Positions 46,045 to 54,530 of a stretch of 64,000 nt of DNA are shown here, piece by piece. How positions within the stretch are numbered: position 1 is the stretch's first letter; the number at the start of each line of letters is the position of its first letter. The notes beneath the pieces were generated by a model. That model was not told where the DNA came from. It saw only the letters and a list, made by a program, of their open reading frames with translations, and did not search any database. Made by a program: the position numbers and the translations under genes. The stretch is from contig PQAS01000042.1 in NCBI GenBank assembly GCA_003104905.1, forward strand, positions 1 to 64,000, written 5' to 3'. The stretch is from Candidatus Methanoperedentaceae archaeon (lineage in GTDB: Archaea > Halobacteriota > Methanosarcinia > Methanosarcinales > Methanoperedenaceae).

Positions 46045-47166
46045 ATGCAAACAAATAATCCATACCTCTTCGGCAATATTTACCGAAACAAGAAAGTCCT
46101 GATCACAGGAAACACCGGCTTTAAGGGCTCCTGGCTGAGCATATGGCTTTTGCAGCTTGGCGCAAAGGTGTATGGCATCTCCAACGGCATCCCGACTAAA
46201 CCTTCACATTTTGCAGCCGCAAAACTGGAAGATAAAATCACATATTTTGAAAAGGATGTAAGGTCCCTGCATGATGTAAAAACCATCCTGGATGAAGTGA
46301 AACCGGATTTTGTTTTTCATCTTGCAGCGCAGCCGCTTGTTCGGTTATCTTATGAAAATCCAGCCCTGACCATAGAAACAAATGTTATGGGAACAATGAA
46401 TATACTGGAAGCTCTGAGACTAATAAATTCTCCATGCAGCGCTATAATGATTACGAGCGATAAATGCTATGATAACAGGGATTGGGTATGGGGATACAGG
46501 GAAACAGACGCTCTTGGGGGCAGTGATCCTTACAGTGCATCAAAGGGCGCAGCTGAACTTGTAATAAAAACTTACGCGAATTCTTTTTTCAATAAATCTG
46601 AAAGTAATGTAAAAGCGGCATCAGTAAGAGCAGGGAATGTCATAGGCGGAGGAGACTGGGCTCAGGACCGGATTGTTGCTGACTGTGTAAGAGCCTGGTC
46701 ACAAGGAACGAATGTGCAGGTGCGTAATCTCATGGCAACAAGACCATGGCAGCATGTTCTTGAGCCTCTAAGCGGTTATCTTCTGCTTGGAGAGAAACTT
46801 TCCAGAAATCATGAATTAAACGGAGAGCCGTTTAATTTCGGTCCGAATGGCGACCAGAATTTTACTGTTTCATATCTTATTTCAGAAATGCAAAAGACAT
46901 GGCAGGGAACGGGAGTGGAAGTTGTTCAAAATTCAAGAGCAGAGAAAAAAGAACATGCTTTGCTTAAACTCTGCTGTGATAAATCTTTGCACATTTTGGG
47001 CTGGAAAGCAAACCTCGACTTTAAGGAGATGGTTGAATTTACCATCGACTGGTATCGAAAGTATTATGAACATAAAGAAGATATTTATAATATATCATGC
47101 AGCCAGATTGAAGAGTATGTTAAAATTGCAAGATCAAGAAGGCATATATGGGTGACAAATGATTGA
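46045..47166 (+). CDS. rfbG: CDP-glucose 4,6-dehydratase
   Basis: A 373-residue extended SDR that makes CDP-4-keto-6-deoxyglucose. The family N-terminus RNKKVLITGNTGFKGSWLSIWLLQLGAKV is seen (16 or more residues match), then FHLAAQPLVRLSYENP, ITSDKCYDN, the Tyr-Lys in DPYSASKGAAEL and RAGNVIGGGDWAQDRIV. TRPWQHVLEPLSGYLLLG is diagnostic for RfbG. It overlaps the RmlC-like gene by 8 bases and works with rfbF at 47603. Confidence 0.93.
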   Translation: MQTNNPYLFGNIYRNKKVLITGNTGFKGSWLSIWLLQLGAKVYGISNGIPTKPSHFAAAKLEDKITYFEKDVRSLHDVKTILDEVKPDFVFHLAAQPLVRLSYENPALTIETNVMGTMNILEALRLINSPCSAIMITSDKCYDNRDWVWGYRETDALGGSDPYSASKGAAELVIKTYANSFFNKSESNVKAASVRAGNVIGGGDWAQDRIVADCVRAWSQGTNVQVRNLMATRPWQHVLEPLSGYLLLGEKLSRNHELNGEPFNFGPNGDQNFTVSYLISEMQKTWQGTGVEVVQNSRAEKKEHALLKLCCDKSLHILGWKANLDFKEMVEFTIDWYRKYYEHKEDIYNISCSQIEEYVKIARSRRHIWVTND

Positions 47167-47596
47167 GGGCGTTATTCTTACTCCTGTAAAGATTATTCCG
47201 GGAGATACAGGGGATGTTCTTCATGCTATGAAGAAAATAGAGTCTTCATTTCATGGATTCGGAGAAGCTTACTTTTCAACAATCAAAAAAGGAGCTGTAA
47301 AAGCATGGAAACGGCACCATGAAATGACTCTTAATGTGGTTGTTCCATGCGGAAAAATAAAATTTGTTCTATATGATGATAGAAAGAAATCTTCAAGTTA
47401 TAAAGAATTTTTTCAAATCAGCCTGTCTCGTGAAAATTATCAAAGGTTAACAATACCTCCAATGATATGGATGGGATTCAAGGGTCTGGATGATGATTTA
47501 AATATGCTGCTGAATATTTCCGATATACCGCATAATCCGGATGAATCTGACAGGTTAGATCTTATTAATAACATAATTGATTATAAATGGGATTAG
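47159..47596 (+). CDS. RmlC-like sugar 3,5-epimerase
   Basis: A 145-residue cupin of the dTDP-4-dehydrorhamnose 3,5-epimerase group. AYFSTIKKGAVKAWKRHHEM contains the likely catalytic His region, VPCGKIKFVLYDDR and IPPMIWMGFKGLD the cupin core. It is a short version of RmlC (usual length about 180). Being between rfbG and rfbF, it probably epimerises the CDP-4-keto-6-deoxyglucose product rather than a dTDP sugar. This is inferred. Confidence 0.8.
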   Translation: MIEGVILTPVKIIPGDTGDVLHAMKKIESSFHGFGEAYFSTIKKGAVKAWKRHHEMTLNVVVPCGKIKFVLYDDRKKSSSYKEFFQISLSRENYQRLTIPPMIWMGFKGLDDDLNMLLNISDIPHNPDESDRLDLINNIIDYKWD

Positions 47597-47602
47597 ATAT
47601 TT

Positions 47603-48376
47603 ATGAAAACAATTATTTTAGCCGGTGGATTTGGAACGCGGCTTGCTGAATATACCGACATGAAGCCAAAACCTATGGTGGAAATAGGAGGACAGCCGAT
47701 TCTATGGCATATAATGAACATATATGCTCATTACGGATTTGATGATTTCATAATAGCTCTGGGATATAAAGGAGAATCCATAAAAGAATATTTTCTAAAT
47801 TATTATTCATTGAAATCTGATTTTTCAGTGGACCTATCCAGCGGGAAGATAGAATATCTAAAAAAGAAAACGGTAGATTGGAAAATAACGCTCGTGGATA
47901 CGGGGCTAAATTCCATGACCGGAGGACGGATCAAACGTCTCGGGAAATACATCAACAATGAAACTTTCATGCTTACTTATGGGGACGGAGTTGCAAATAT
48001 CGATATCCGAAAATTAATAGAATTTCATAAAAACCATGGAAAGATGGCTACTATTACCGCAGTTCACCCTGCGGCAAGATTTGGTGAAATGATCCTTTCA
48101 AAAGATAACGATGTATTTTCGTTTAAAGAAAAACCTCAGACAACTCAGGGCTGGATAAACGGAGGATTTTTTGTGCTTGAGCCTGAATTCCTTGACCTCA
48201 TAGAAGACGATAGTACCGTGCTTGAAGAAGAACCGCTGATACGGGCGGCAGAAAAAGGGGAACTTAAAGCGTATCTTCATGAAGGATTCTGGCAATGTAT
48301 GGATACAGTAAGAGATAGAAAAGTGCTTGAGGATCTCTGGCAAAATGAAAATGCAAAATGGAAGGTATGGAAGTAA
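47603..48376 (+). CDS. rfbF: Glucose-1-phosphate cytidylyltransferase
   Basis: A 257-residue nucleotidyltransferase making CDP-glucose from glucose 1-phosphate and CTP. Diagnostic: ILAGGFGTRLAEYTDMKPKP, MVEIGGQPILWHIM, LVDTGLNSMTGGRI (RfbF-specific), LTYGDGVANID and GWINGGFFVLEPEFLD. The C-terminus FWQCMDTVRDRKVLEDLW is normal. Together with rfbG it defines a CDP-sugar branch. Confidence 0.94.
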   Translation: MKTIILAGGFGTRLAEYTDMKPKPMVEIGGQPILWHIMNIYAHYGFDDFIIALGYKGESIKEYFLNYYSLKSDFSVDLSSGKIEYLKKKTVDWKITLVDTGLNSMTGGRIKRLGKYINNETFMLTYGDGVANIDIRKLIEFHKNHGKMATITAVHPAARFGEMILSKDNDVFSFKEKPQTTQGWINGGFFVLEPEFLDLIEDDSTVLEEEPLIRAAEKGELKAYLHEGFWQCMDTVRDRKVLEDLWQNENAKWKVWK

Positions 48377-49488
48377 TGGCTGACAGGTTGATACGTCTTG
48401 CCAAATCAGTTATTGGTGATGAAGAAAAAAAGGCGGTAATGGGTGTTCTTGATCGTGAATATCTTGGTATGGGAAATGAAGTCCAGGTCTTTGAAAAAGA
48501 ACTGGGCTCATTTTTCAACAGGCAGGCCGTTTGTGTCAATACCGGGACAGCGGCGCTGCATCTGGCATTGCAGGCTCTGGGTTTGGGGCCGGGAGATGAA
48601 GTTCTTGTACAATCTTTGACCTATATTGCATCATTCCAGGCAATTTCAGCAACAGGGGCCAGACCTATCCCATGTGACATCGATCCGGATACAATCACTA
48701 TTGATATCCATGATGCAAAAAAGCGTTTAACAAAGAGAACAAAAGCAATTATGCCCGTTCATTATTCAGGCGGTGTTGGCTCTCTGGATGAGATATATTC
48801 CTTTGCCCGGGAGAATGGTCTTCGCGTAGTAGAAGATGCCTGTCATGCATTTGGAGGTTATTATAAAGGAAGAAAAGTAGGAAGTTTTGGAGATATCTCC
48901 TGTTTTAGTTTTGATGGGATCAAGAACATTACATGCGGAGAAGGAGGTGCTATTGTTACTGATGATGATAAAGTTCTAAAAAGAGCAAGGGATGCCCGCC
49001 TTCTGGGAGTGGAAAATGACACCGAAAGAAGATATAAAGGTGAGCGAAGCTGGGATTTCGATGTTAAGAACCAGGGGTGGCGATACCATATGAGCAACAT
49101 TATGGCTGCAATCGGGATCGAACAATTGAAAAAATTCCCTGAATTTGCAAAAAGGCGTAAATATTTTGCAAAAAAATATTATAGCAATTTGAATTCATCC
49201 GGTTCAGTCGATCTGCTGAAACAGGATTTTGATTCAATTGTTCCTCACATTTTTGTGGTGAAATTAAGATCTAATGAAAGAGAAAAAATCAGGAGATCAT
49301 TGCTTGCCGAAGGAATTCAAACAGGAGTGCATTACCAGCCAAATCATGAATTAAGTATGTATCAGAGTAGCTCTCTTACATTCACTGAAAAAATTTTCCC
49401 CAAATTATTGAGCCTGCCGCTTCATCCCGATCTGAAAGATGAGGATATTGATTTTGTGTGTGAGAAGCTCTTTGATTGCACAAAATGA
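48376..49488 (+). CDS. DegT-family aminotransferase of the CDP-sugar module
   Basis: A 370-residue PLP enzyme from ATG 48376, which shares one base with the rfbF stop; in-frame ATGs at 48358 and 48367 lie within rfbF. PLP Lys is in SFDGIKNITCGEGGAIV, and VVEDACHAFGG is seen. The retained Lys argues against RfbH, the dehydratase of the CDP-3,6-dideoxy route, which has His instead and extra Fe-S cysteines. So an aminated CDP-sugar is the likely product. It is the fifth DegT gene of the window. Confidence 0.85.
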   Translation: MADRLIRLAKSVIGDEEKKAVMGVLDREYLGMGNEVQVFEKELGSFFNRQAVCVNTGTAALHLALQALGLGPGDEVLVQSLTYIASFQAISATGARPIPCDIDPDTITIDIHDAKKRLTKRTKAIMPVHYSGGVGSLDEIYSFARENGLRVVEDACHAFGGYYKGRKVGSFGDISCFSFDGIKNITCGEGGAIVTDDDKVLKRARDARLLGVENDTERRYKGERSWDFDVKNQGWRYHMSNIMAAIGIEQLKKFPEFAKRRKYFAKKYYSNLNSSGSVDLLKQDFDSIVPHIFVVKLRSNEREKIRRSLLAEGIQTGVHYQPNHELSMYQSSSLTFTEKIFPKLLSLPLHPDLKDEDIDFVCEKLFDCTK

Positions 49489-49507
49489 TGGATCAAGGAG
49501 ATAATAA

Positions 49508-50344
49508 ATGCCCACCACTCAAAATATTCCCAAAGTCAGTGTTATAATGAATTGTTATAACTGCTCAAAATATTTGCATGAAGCGATAGATAGTGTTTAT
49601 GCCCAGACCTTCATGGACTGGGAAATAATATTCTGGGATAATGCCTCAACTGACAATAGTTCAAATATTGCAAAAAGTTATGATGCAAAATTACGTTATT
49701 TTTGCAGTGATAAAACCACACCGCTTGGGAATGCCCGAAACCTGGCAGTTCAACAGGCACGCGGAGAATATATTGCTTTTCTTGATTGCGATGATTTATG
49801 GCTGCCGGAAAAACTAAAATTTCAGGTAGATCTCCTGGATAACAAACCGGAAGTAATGTTAGTATTTTCCGACGACTACATCGTTGATCATACGGGAAAT
49901 ATCCTGAAAAGTGCCTTTGATAATCAAAAACCAGAGAGGGGAAACGTATTTATAGATTTATTATTGTCCCGGAATTTCATTCAACTATTAACAGTCATCA
50001 TCAGAAAGAAAGTCCTGGATGAGGTGGGGCTATTCAATTCGAATTATAAATCTGCTGAAGAATATGATTTGTTTTTGAAAATTGCCTATTTGCATCCTAT
50101 TGACTATATTAATATGCCGCTGGCTAAATACCGCCTCCATGAGAACAATCTAAGCAGGAATCTGAGTATAGGGATCAAAGAAGATCTTGAAATCATGGAT
50201 GAATGGTCTAAAAAATATCCTGAAATTAAAAAAGAATATTTCCTTCGATTATTAATTAAGAAAATGAGGCTTTATAGGGCATTATATTATTATAATATTA
50301 TTACACACGCACATTTACCAAAAAGATTTATTAAATTTTATTAA
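49508..50344 (+). CDS. GT2 family glycosyltransferase
   Basis: A 278-residue soluble GT2 enzyme. NCYNCSKYLHEAIDSVYAQT and IIFWDNASTDNS are the N-terminal motifs, the DxD equivalent is FLDCDDLWLPEKL. After residue about 200 the sequence is variable, ending without membrane segments. The acceptor and donor are unknown. It follows the CDP-sugar genes, so it may use their product. Confidence 0.85.
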   Translation: MPTTQNIPKVSVIMNCYNCSKYLHEAIDSVYAQTFMDWEIIFWDNASTDNSSNIAKSYDAKLRYFCSDKTTPLGNARNLAVQQARGEYIAFLDCDDLWLPEKLKFQVDLLDNKPEVMLVFSDDYIVDHTGNILKSAFDNQKPERGNVFIDLLLSRNFIQLLTVIIRKKVLDEVGLFNSNYKSAEEYDLFLKIAYLHPIDYINMPLAKYRLHENNLSRNLSIGIKEDLEIMDEWSKKYPEIKKEYFLRLLIKKMRLYRALYYYNIITHAHLPKRFIKFY

Positions 50345-50369
50345 GACATTACTAATATTGATAAAGAAT

Positions 50370-51497
50370 ATGAACATATTGATAATCATAACTCTACTGA
50401 CATCATCGATACCCCTTTTTGTTTATTTAATCTATTTGACAGCTGTTCTCTTTACAAGGGAATCCCAGCCACCGGAAAATTTTACAAACCCCGAAATCAC
50501 GGTTGTCATTCCGGCATATAATGAAAGTAAAGTGATAGAACATCGAATTCAGAACTTTAAAGACATAAATTACCCTTCAGAAAAAATCCATATTATTGTT
50601 GTTGATGACCGATCCACGGATGATACAATTGAACTTGCAAAAAAAGCTTTTAAAATGTATGATCTTTCAGGTGAAGTGCTCATCAAACAAAAACGCAGTG
50701 GCACTAATGCTTCGGTAAATCTGGGGATCGAAAAAGCCATGACTGATATCATCGTTACAACGGATGCGGATGTTATTTTTGAAAAAGACGCGCTGAAAAA
50801 TGCCATAGGAATGTTATTGAGCGATGAAAAAATAGGAGCGGTATGCGGCGAGCTTGAACCTATAATTGATGAAAAAACATTCACAACACGTTCAGAAACA
50901 GCATATCGCTCGGTTTATGGGAAAATGTGCACCTGGGAAAGCAAAATATATTCTACATACTGTTTCAATGGTCCGCTCATTGTCCTGCGTAAGAAAGCTT
51001 TTTCTGCGCTCCCGGAAAAACACGGCGCATCAGATGCAGGAATGGCGCTGAATATTATCCGCAATGGTTACAGGTGCATTTATGTTTCTTCCGCAAAATT
51101 CAGTGAATACATCGCAAAACAACTTGATCAACAGCGCCGCCAGAAACTCCGCAGGTCATCAAGATTAATTGAGGCAACACTTTATAATATCGACATGATC
51201 TCTTCTAAATATGGAAGATTTGGCACTATCGTATTTCCATTAAGAATACTGATGTTCGTCTTTGTTCCGGCATTATTTTTCATCAGTATAATATTGTGGT
51301 CATATATCCTGGGAGAAATTAATATATTATATGGATTGATTGTCTGGATAGGTGTATTTCTCGCGCTTCTTACTGGCATATGGAGTTCAAATATTATCTC
51401 CTCATTTATATGGCACCAGATATATCTACTATTAAGCCTGGTATATTTATTCAGGGGCATGCATATGTGGAAATCTGTTGACAGGGAGAAAGTTTGA
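50370..51497 (+). CDS. Membrane GT2 glycosyltransferase (processive-type)
   Basis: A 375-residue enzyme from ATG 50370; a TTG 12 bases upstream is possible. One N-terminal helix (residues about 3-25) and three C-terminal helices flank a GT2 domain: VVIPAYNESKVIEHRI, VVDDRSTDDTIEL, TTDADVIFE, EYIAKQLDQQRRQKLRRSSR (a QxxRW-like site). The architecture resembles cellulose/hyaluronan-type synthases. It overlaps the next gene by 4 bases (TTGA). Confidence 0.83.
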   Translation: MNILIIITLLTSSIPLFVYLIYLTAVLFTRESQPPENFTNPEITVVIPAYNESKVIEHRIQNFKDINYPSEKIHIIVVDDRSTDDTIELAKKAFKMYDLSGEVLIKQKRSGTNASVNLGIEKAMTDIIVTTDADVIFEKDALKNAIGMLLSDEKIGAVCGELEPIIDEKTFTTRSETAYRSVYGKMCTWESKIYSTYCFNGPLIVLRKKAFSALPEKHGASDAGMALNIIRNGYRCIYVSSAKFSEYIAKQLDQQRRQKLRRSSRLIEATLYNIDMISSKYGRFGTIVFPLRILMFVFVPALFFISIILWSYILGEINILYGLIVWIGVFLALLTGIWSSNIISSFIWHQIYLLLSLVYLFRGMHMWKSVDREKV

Positions 51498-52603
51498 AGT
51501 ATCAAAGTCATTTCAGGTTTTTCAAAAAGAACATGCAAAGCATAGCGGTCCTTGTGCCTCTTGTTCCGGGATCGGATATAGTGGAACAGTCCTGTGACGG
51601 CATAATGATCTATAGCTTTGCATCACCCCAGGCCCCCTCCATTTTCCAGGAAGTGTCCAGGGCGCGGACAGAATCCATATTCATAGCCGGCGGTCCTCAT
51701 CCTTCTGCCCGGCCCAATGAAGCGCTGCGATTTTTTAATTATGTGGTTATAGGCGAAGGTGAGGAAACATTGCCTGAATTGATCGATGTAATTCGAAATA
51801 AGGGAGATATTTCATCAGTCAGGGGAATTGCTTATAAAAATGACTCGGATAATATCGTTTTCACGGAAAAAAGAAATGAGATCGATTTGGATAAATATCC
51901 GCCATTTGACTGCCGGATCATGCACAATACTATAGAGATCACACGCGGTTGTCCTTTTTCTTGCGCTTACTGCCAGACTCCCCAATTGTTCGGGCACCTT
52001 TTGAGACACAGGAGCATTGATGAGATTTCAAAATATGCAAAGTATCTCAGGGATATAAGGTTCACATCTCCAAACGCTTTTGCCTATGGTTCTGATGGAA
52101 TACATCCCCGCATTGAAAAAATCGAATCGCTTCTTCGTGCATTATCACCGGGAAGGATTTTTTTTGGTACATTTCCTTCGGAGGTGAGGCCGGAATTCAT
52201 AACTGACAGAATACTTGAGCTTATTTCGGATTATTGCAAAAATACCACGATAAACATGGGGGGACAATCCGGAAGCCAGAGGATACTTGAAAACATAAAG
52301 CGAAAACATACCGTGGAAGATATTATCATCGGGGCTGAGAAATGCATTGCCCATGGCTTTACTCCCGTAGTTGATTTTATATTCGGGCTTCCTGATGAGA
52401 CTGAAGAGGACCAGCTTGAAACTCTTAAATTAATAAAATGGCTTACCGGAAAGGGAGGAAATGTGCATTCCCATTATTTCATGCCGCTTCCCGGTACACC
52501 ATTTGAAAATGATTTGCCTGCCCCATTGTCAAGACAGGTGGAAAAGGTTATGGGCGAGCTTGCCCTTCTTGGAAAAACTACAGGCGTGTGGTCTAAAGCT
52601 TGA
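51494..52603 (+). CDS. B12-binding/radical SAM protein, archaeal type
   Basis: A 369-residue protein from TTG 51494, with GGGAG 6 bases upstream; an ATG at 51533 is an alternative. The N-terminal B12-binding-like region shows FIAGGPHPSARPNEAL and YVVIGEGEETLPEL; the radical SAM cysteines are in TRGCPFSCAYCQTPQ. INMGGQSGSQRILENIKRKH and VDFIFGLPDETEEDQ are typical. It recalls families of methanogens (MJ_0865/MJ_1487-like), whose substrate is unknown. It converges with and overlaps the coiled-coil gene by 11 bases, so it could belong to the neighbouring core block. Confidence 0.8.
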   Translation: MKYQSHFRFFKKNMQSIAVLVPLVPGSDIVEQSCDGIMIYSFASPQAPSIFQEVSRARTESIFIAGGPHPSARPNEALRFFNYVVIGEGEETLPELIDVIRNKGDISSVRGIAYKNDSDNIVFTEKRNEIDLDKYPPFDCRIMHNTIEITRGCPFSCAYCQTPQLFGHLLRHRSIDEISKYAKYLRDIRFTSPNAFAYGSDGIHPRIEKIESLLRALSPGRIFFGTFPSEVRPEFITDRILELISDYCKNTTINMGGQSGSQRILENIKRKHTVEDIIIGAEKCIAHGFTPVVDFIFGLPDETEEDQLETLKLIKWLTGKGGNVHSHYFMPLPGTPFENDLPAPLSRQVEKVMGELALLGKTTGVWSKA

Positions 52604-53585
52604 TATCCTCGCTTTCAACAAGCAGCCTGAATTCATCAAGGCTCAAACGCCCGTCTTTCTTGAACTTCTCCCTGGCATGCTCGCGTTTTCCAAGATTTTT
52701 CTGCTCGTCGCGGCCAAGCTGGTATTCTTTGAGCTGTTCAAGATAAACCCCGAGTTCATCTCGAAGATTCGGGATTTGTGCCTTTATAACGCTTATTCTC
52801 TTTCGAAGCGGTGCAATTCCTTTAAATTTCTCATTCAATTGGGCATGATAGGAGTCAGCTTCCTTGCGAATCGTATCAATTTCATTATAAAGGGCTATCA
52901 TCTCTTCATGATCTTTCTGGGATTCACCTGCAAGCGCCTGGATGCGGGCATGCAAAGTATCCATATCCGTGTAAATCTCCTTTCCCTTCGCATACTCGAT
53001 TGAGATCACAGAATGTATTTCATTAGCTTTCTTAGTGGCTTTTAGCCTCTCGTTTAACTCATTCAAACGGTTGAAAATATTGATCTCATGTTCAAGCGGC
53101 AGATCCGCTGTCAAAAAGAGATTCAGCTCCTCTTGATAAGCCTTTTCCAGGGTTTCAAACCTTCCCCGTGCCGAAAGGTTCAATTCATCGCGTGATTTCT
53201 TAAGCTCCCCGATTCTCTCGCTGAATTCTTTCCCCTTACCCCTCATCTGGTCCCGCTGTATTTTCAGTTCCGCGATTTTTGCATTTGTTTCATCACGCCT
53301 TTTTCTCAATTCAGCAGCTTTTGGAGAAAGTTCCTTGACACGGGCATTTAAGCCGTCACGTTTGGCTTTAAGTTCATTACCTCCAGTGCTATGAAGGGAA
53401 ATATCCCTGAATATTATTTTCAATTCCCTTTCATCCTGTTCGATACGCTGCCGCAGGAGATTGATTTTCTCTTTTAGCTCACGTTCTGATAATTTCGGAT
53501 ATACTTTAGGAGTTTCAGCCTGTGTTTCCACTTTAGGGGCTTCAGCCTGTGTTTCTACTTCAGGGGTATCTTCAGGTTCACTCAA
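52593..53585 (-). CDS. COG1340-like archaeal coiled-coil protein
   Basis: A 330-residue protein, nearly all charged heptad-like helices (residues 35-310), matching the archaeal coiled-coil family COG1340. A tail of unstructured residues precedes, with two tandem copies of a 9-residue unit (VETQAEAPK then VETQAETPK). Such proteins often co-occur with replication genes; the role is unknown. It overlaps the next minus-strand gene by 8 bases. Confidence 0.75.
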   Translation of the reverse strand: MSEPEDTPEVETQAEAPKVETQAETPKVYPKLSERELKEKINLLRQRIEQDERELKIIFRDISLHSTGGNELKAKRDGLNARVKELSPKAAELRKRRDETNAKIAELKIQRDQMRGKGKEFSERIGELKKSRDELNLSARGRFETLEKAYQEELNLFLTADLPLEHEINIFNRLNELNERLKATKKANEIHSVISIEYAKGKEIYTDMDTLHARIQALAGESQKDHEEMIALYNEIDTIRKEADSYHAQLNEKFKGIAPLRKRISVIKAQIPNLRDELGVYLEQLKEYQLGRDEQKNLGKREHAREKFKKDGRLSLDEFRLLVESEDIKL

Positions 53586-54237
53586 CTTTGATCCCCCCTT
53601 TTTGTTTATCCCAGTAGGCTAAAGCATTGGTATGGCTTTCGATCCTTCTTTTTAGCCAGTTATGCCTTCCCTCTATTTCACCTGTCTGTTTATCTAATTC
53701 CTTTGCGCAAGTGGCATCATCTTTTGGTTTATTCTGAATAGATATGAGTTCTTTGTGCGATTCATTCGCTTCATTTAATTTATCGATAACTGCTCTGGAA
53801 GTAACAATGATTCCTGCTTTTCGTGCCTCGCTTACAAAATCATAAAGTAGTTTCTTAACTTCGGCGATAGCTTTGTCTTCATCGTCAATATTTCTTGAAT
53901 TTTGTAGTTTTTTCTCAAATTCTTCTATTCTTGCGCACAGGCGCACGATATCATGGGTATTGGGCGCTTTAGCCTCGCGCATCTTATCCAGCACATTATT
54001 GGAAAGCTCTTCCCTTTGTTTTTTTGCCTGGTGGAAAAACAGGAAATATTTTTCATTAAGAACATTGATCTTTGATTCGTTTGTCTCAATCTCTTTTTTA
54101 AGATCTTCGGTCTGATTCCTGATAGCATTGAGCTTATTATCAAGGTCAGAGAATTCACCCTTAAAAGCTTCAAGGAACTTATTATGTTTTTCAATAACAA
54201 GCTCCATTAATGTATTATTGTCAATTATCTGAGTCAT
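53578..54237 (-). CDS. Second coiled-coil protein
   Basis: A 219-residue protein made of long charged helices with heptad patterns (LDNKLNAIRNQTEDLKKEIE and FEKKLQNSRNID). No other domain. It lies between a DUF424 gene and COG1340, overlapping the DUF424 gene by 4 bases. It may pair with the COG1340 product in a coiled-coil complex. I do not recognise a specific function. Confidence 0.65.
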   Translation of the reverse strand: MTQIIDNNTLMELVIEKHNKFLEAFKGEFSDLDNKLNAIRNQTEDLKKEIETNESKINVLNEKYFLFFHQAKKQREELSNNVLDKMREAKAPNTHDIVRLCARIEEFEKKLQNSRNIDDEDKAIAEVKKLLYDFVSEARKAGIIVTSRAVIDKLNEANESHKELISIQNKPKDDATCAKELDKQTGEIEGRHNWLKRRIESHTNALAYWDKQKGGIKVE

Positions 54238-54530
54238 ATTTGTACCATCTGTGCGTGGGGTATCCCATCGATAAAAATCACGGTATCAGGTTCAATACAT
54301 CCGCATTCAACTGCGCAGGCTATGGATTTCTCACCGGCGATATTTGCGATCGTGGCGCAGCTAAGAGCTTCCTTTACATCATTATCGCCAACTTCCTCGC
54401 CTTTGTAGAAACTTTCATCCAGTTTAAGGACAAGTTTCCCTTCTTTGAATTTTTTTCCAAGAATATCACTGTCGCATACCGCTACGATCACATGCCCGTC
54501 CGTATCATATCTTTTCATATACATATTCAA
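54234..54530 (-). CDS. DUF424 protein
   Basis: A 98-residue archaeal protein of the DUF424 family, with the signature VIVAVCDSDILGKKFKEGKL, then ATIANIAGEKSI and VIFIDGIPHAQ at the C-terminus. In many archaea it is linked with translation or replication genes. It is tightly coupled to mcm upstream (4-base overlap). The function is unknown. Confidence 0.83.
   Translation of the reverse strand: MNMYMKRYDTDGHVIVAVCDSDILGKKFKEGKLVLKLDESFYKGEEVGDNDVKEALSCATIANIAGEKSIACAVECGCIEPDTVIFIDGIPHAQMVQI

Noticed and set aside
48376-49488. RfbH-type CDP-sugar 3-dehydrase
   Set aside because: The PLP lysine is retained and the extra Fe-S cysteines of RfbH are absent; it is a normal aminotransferase.
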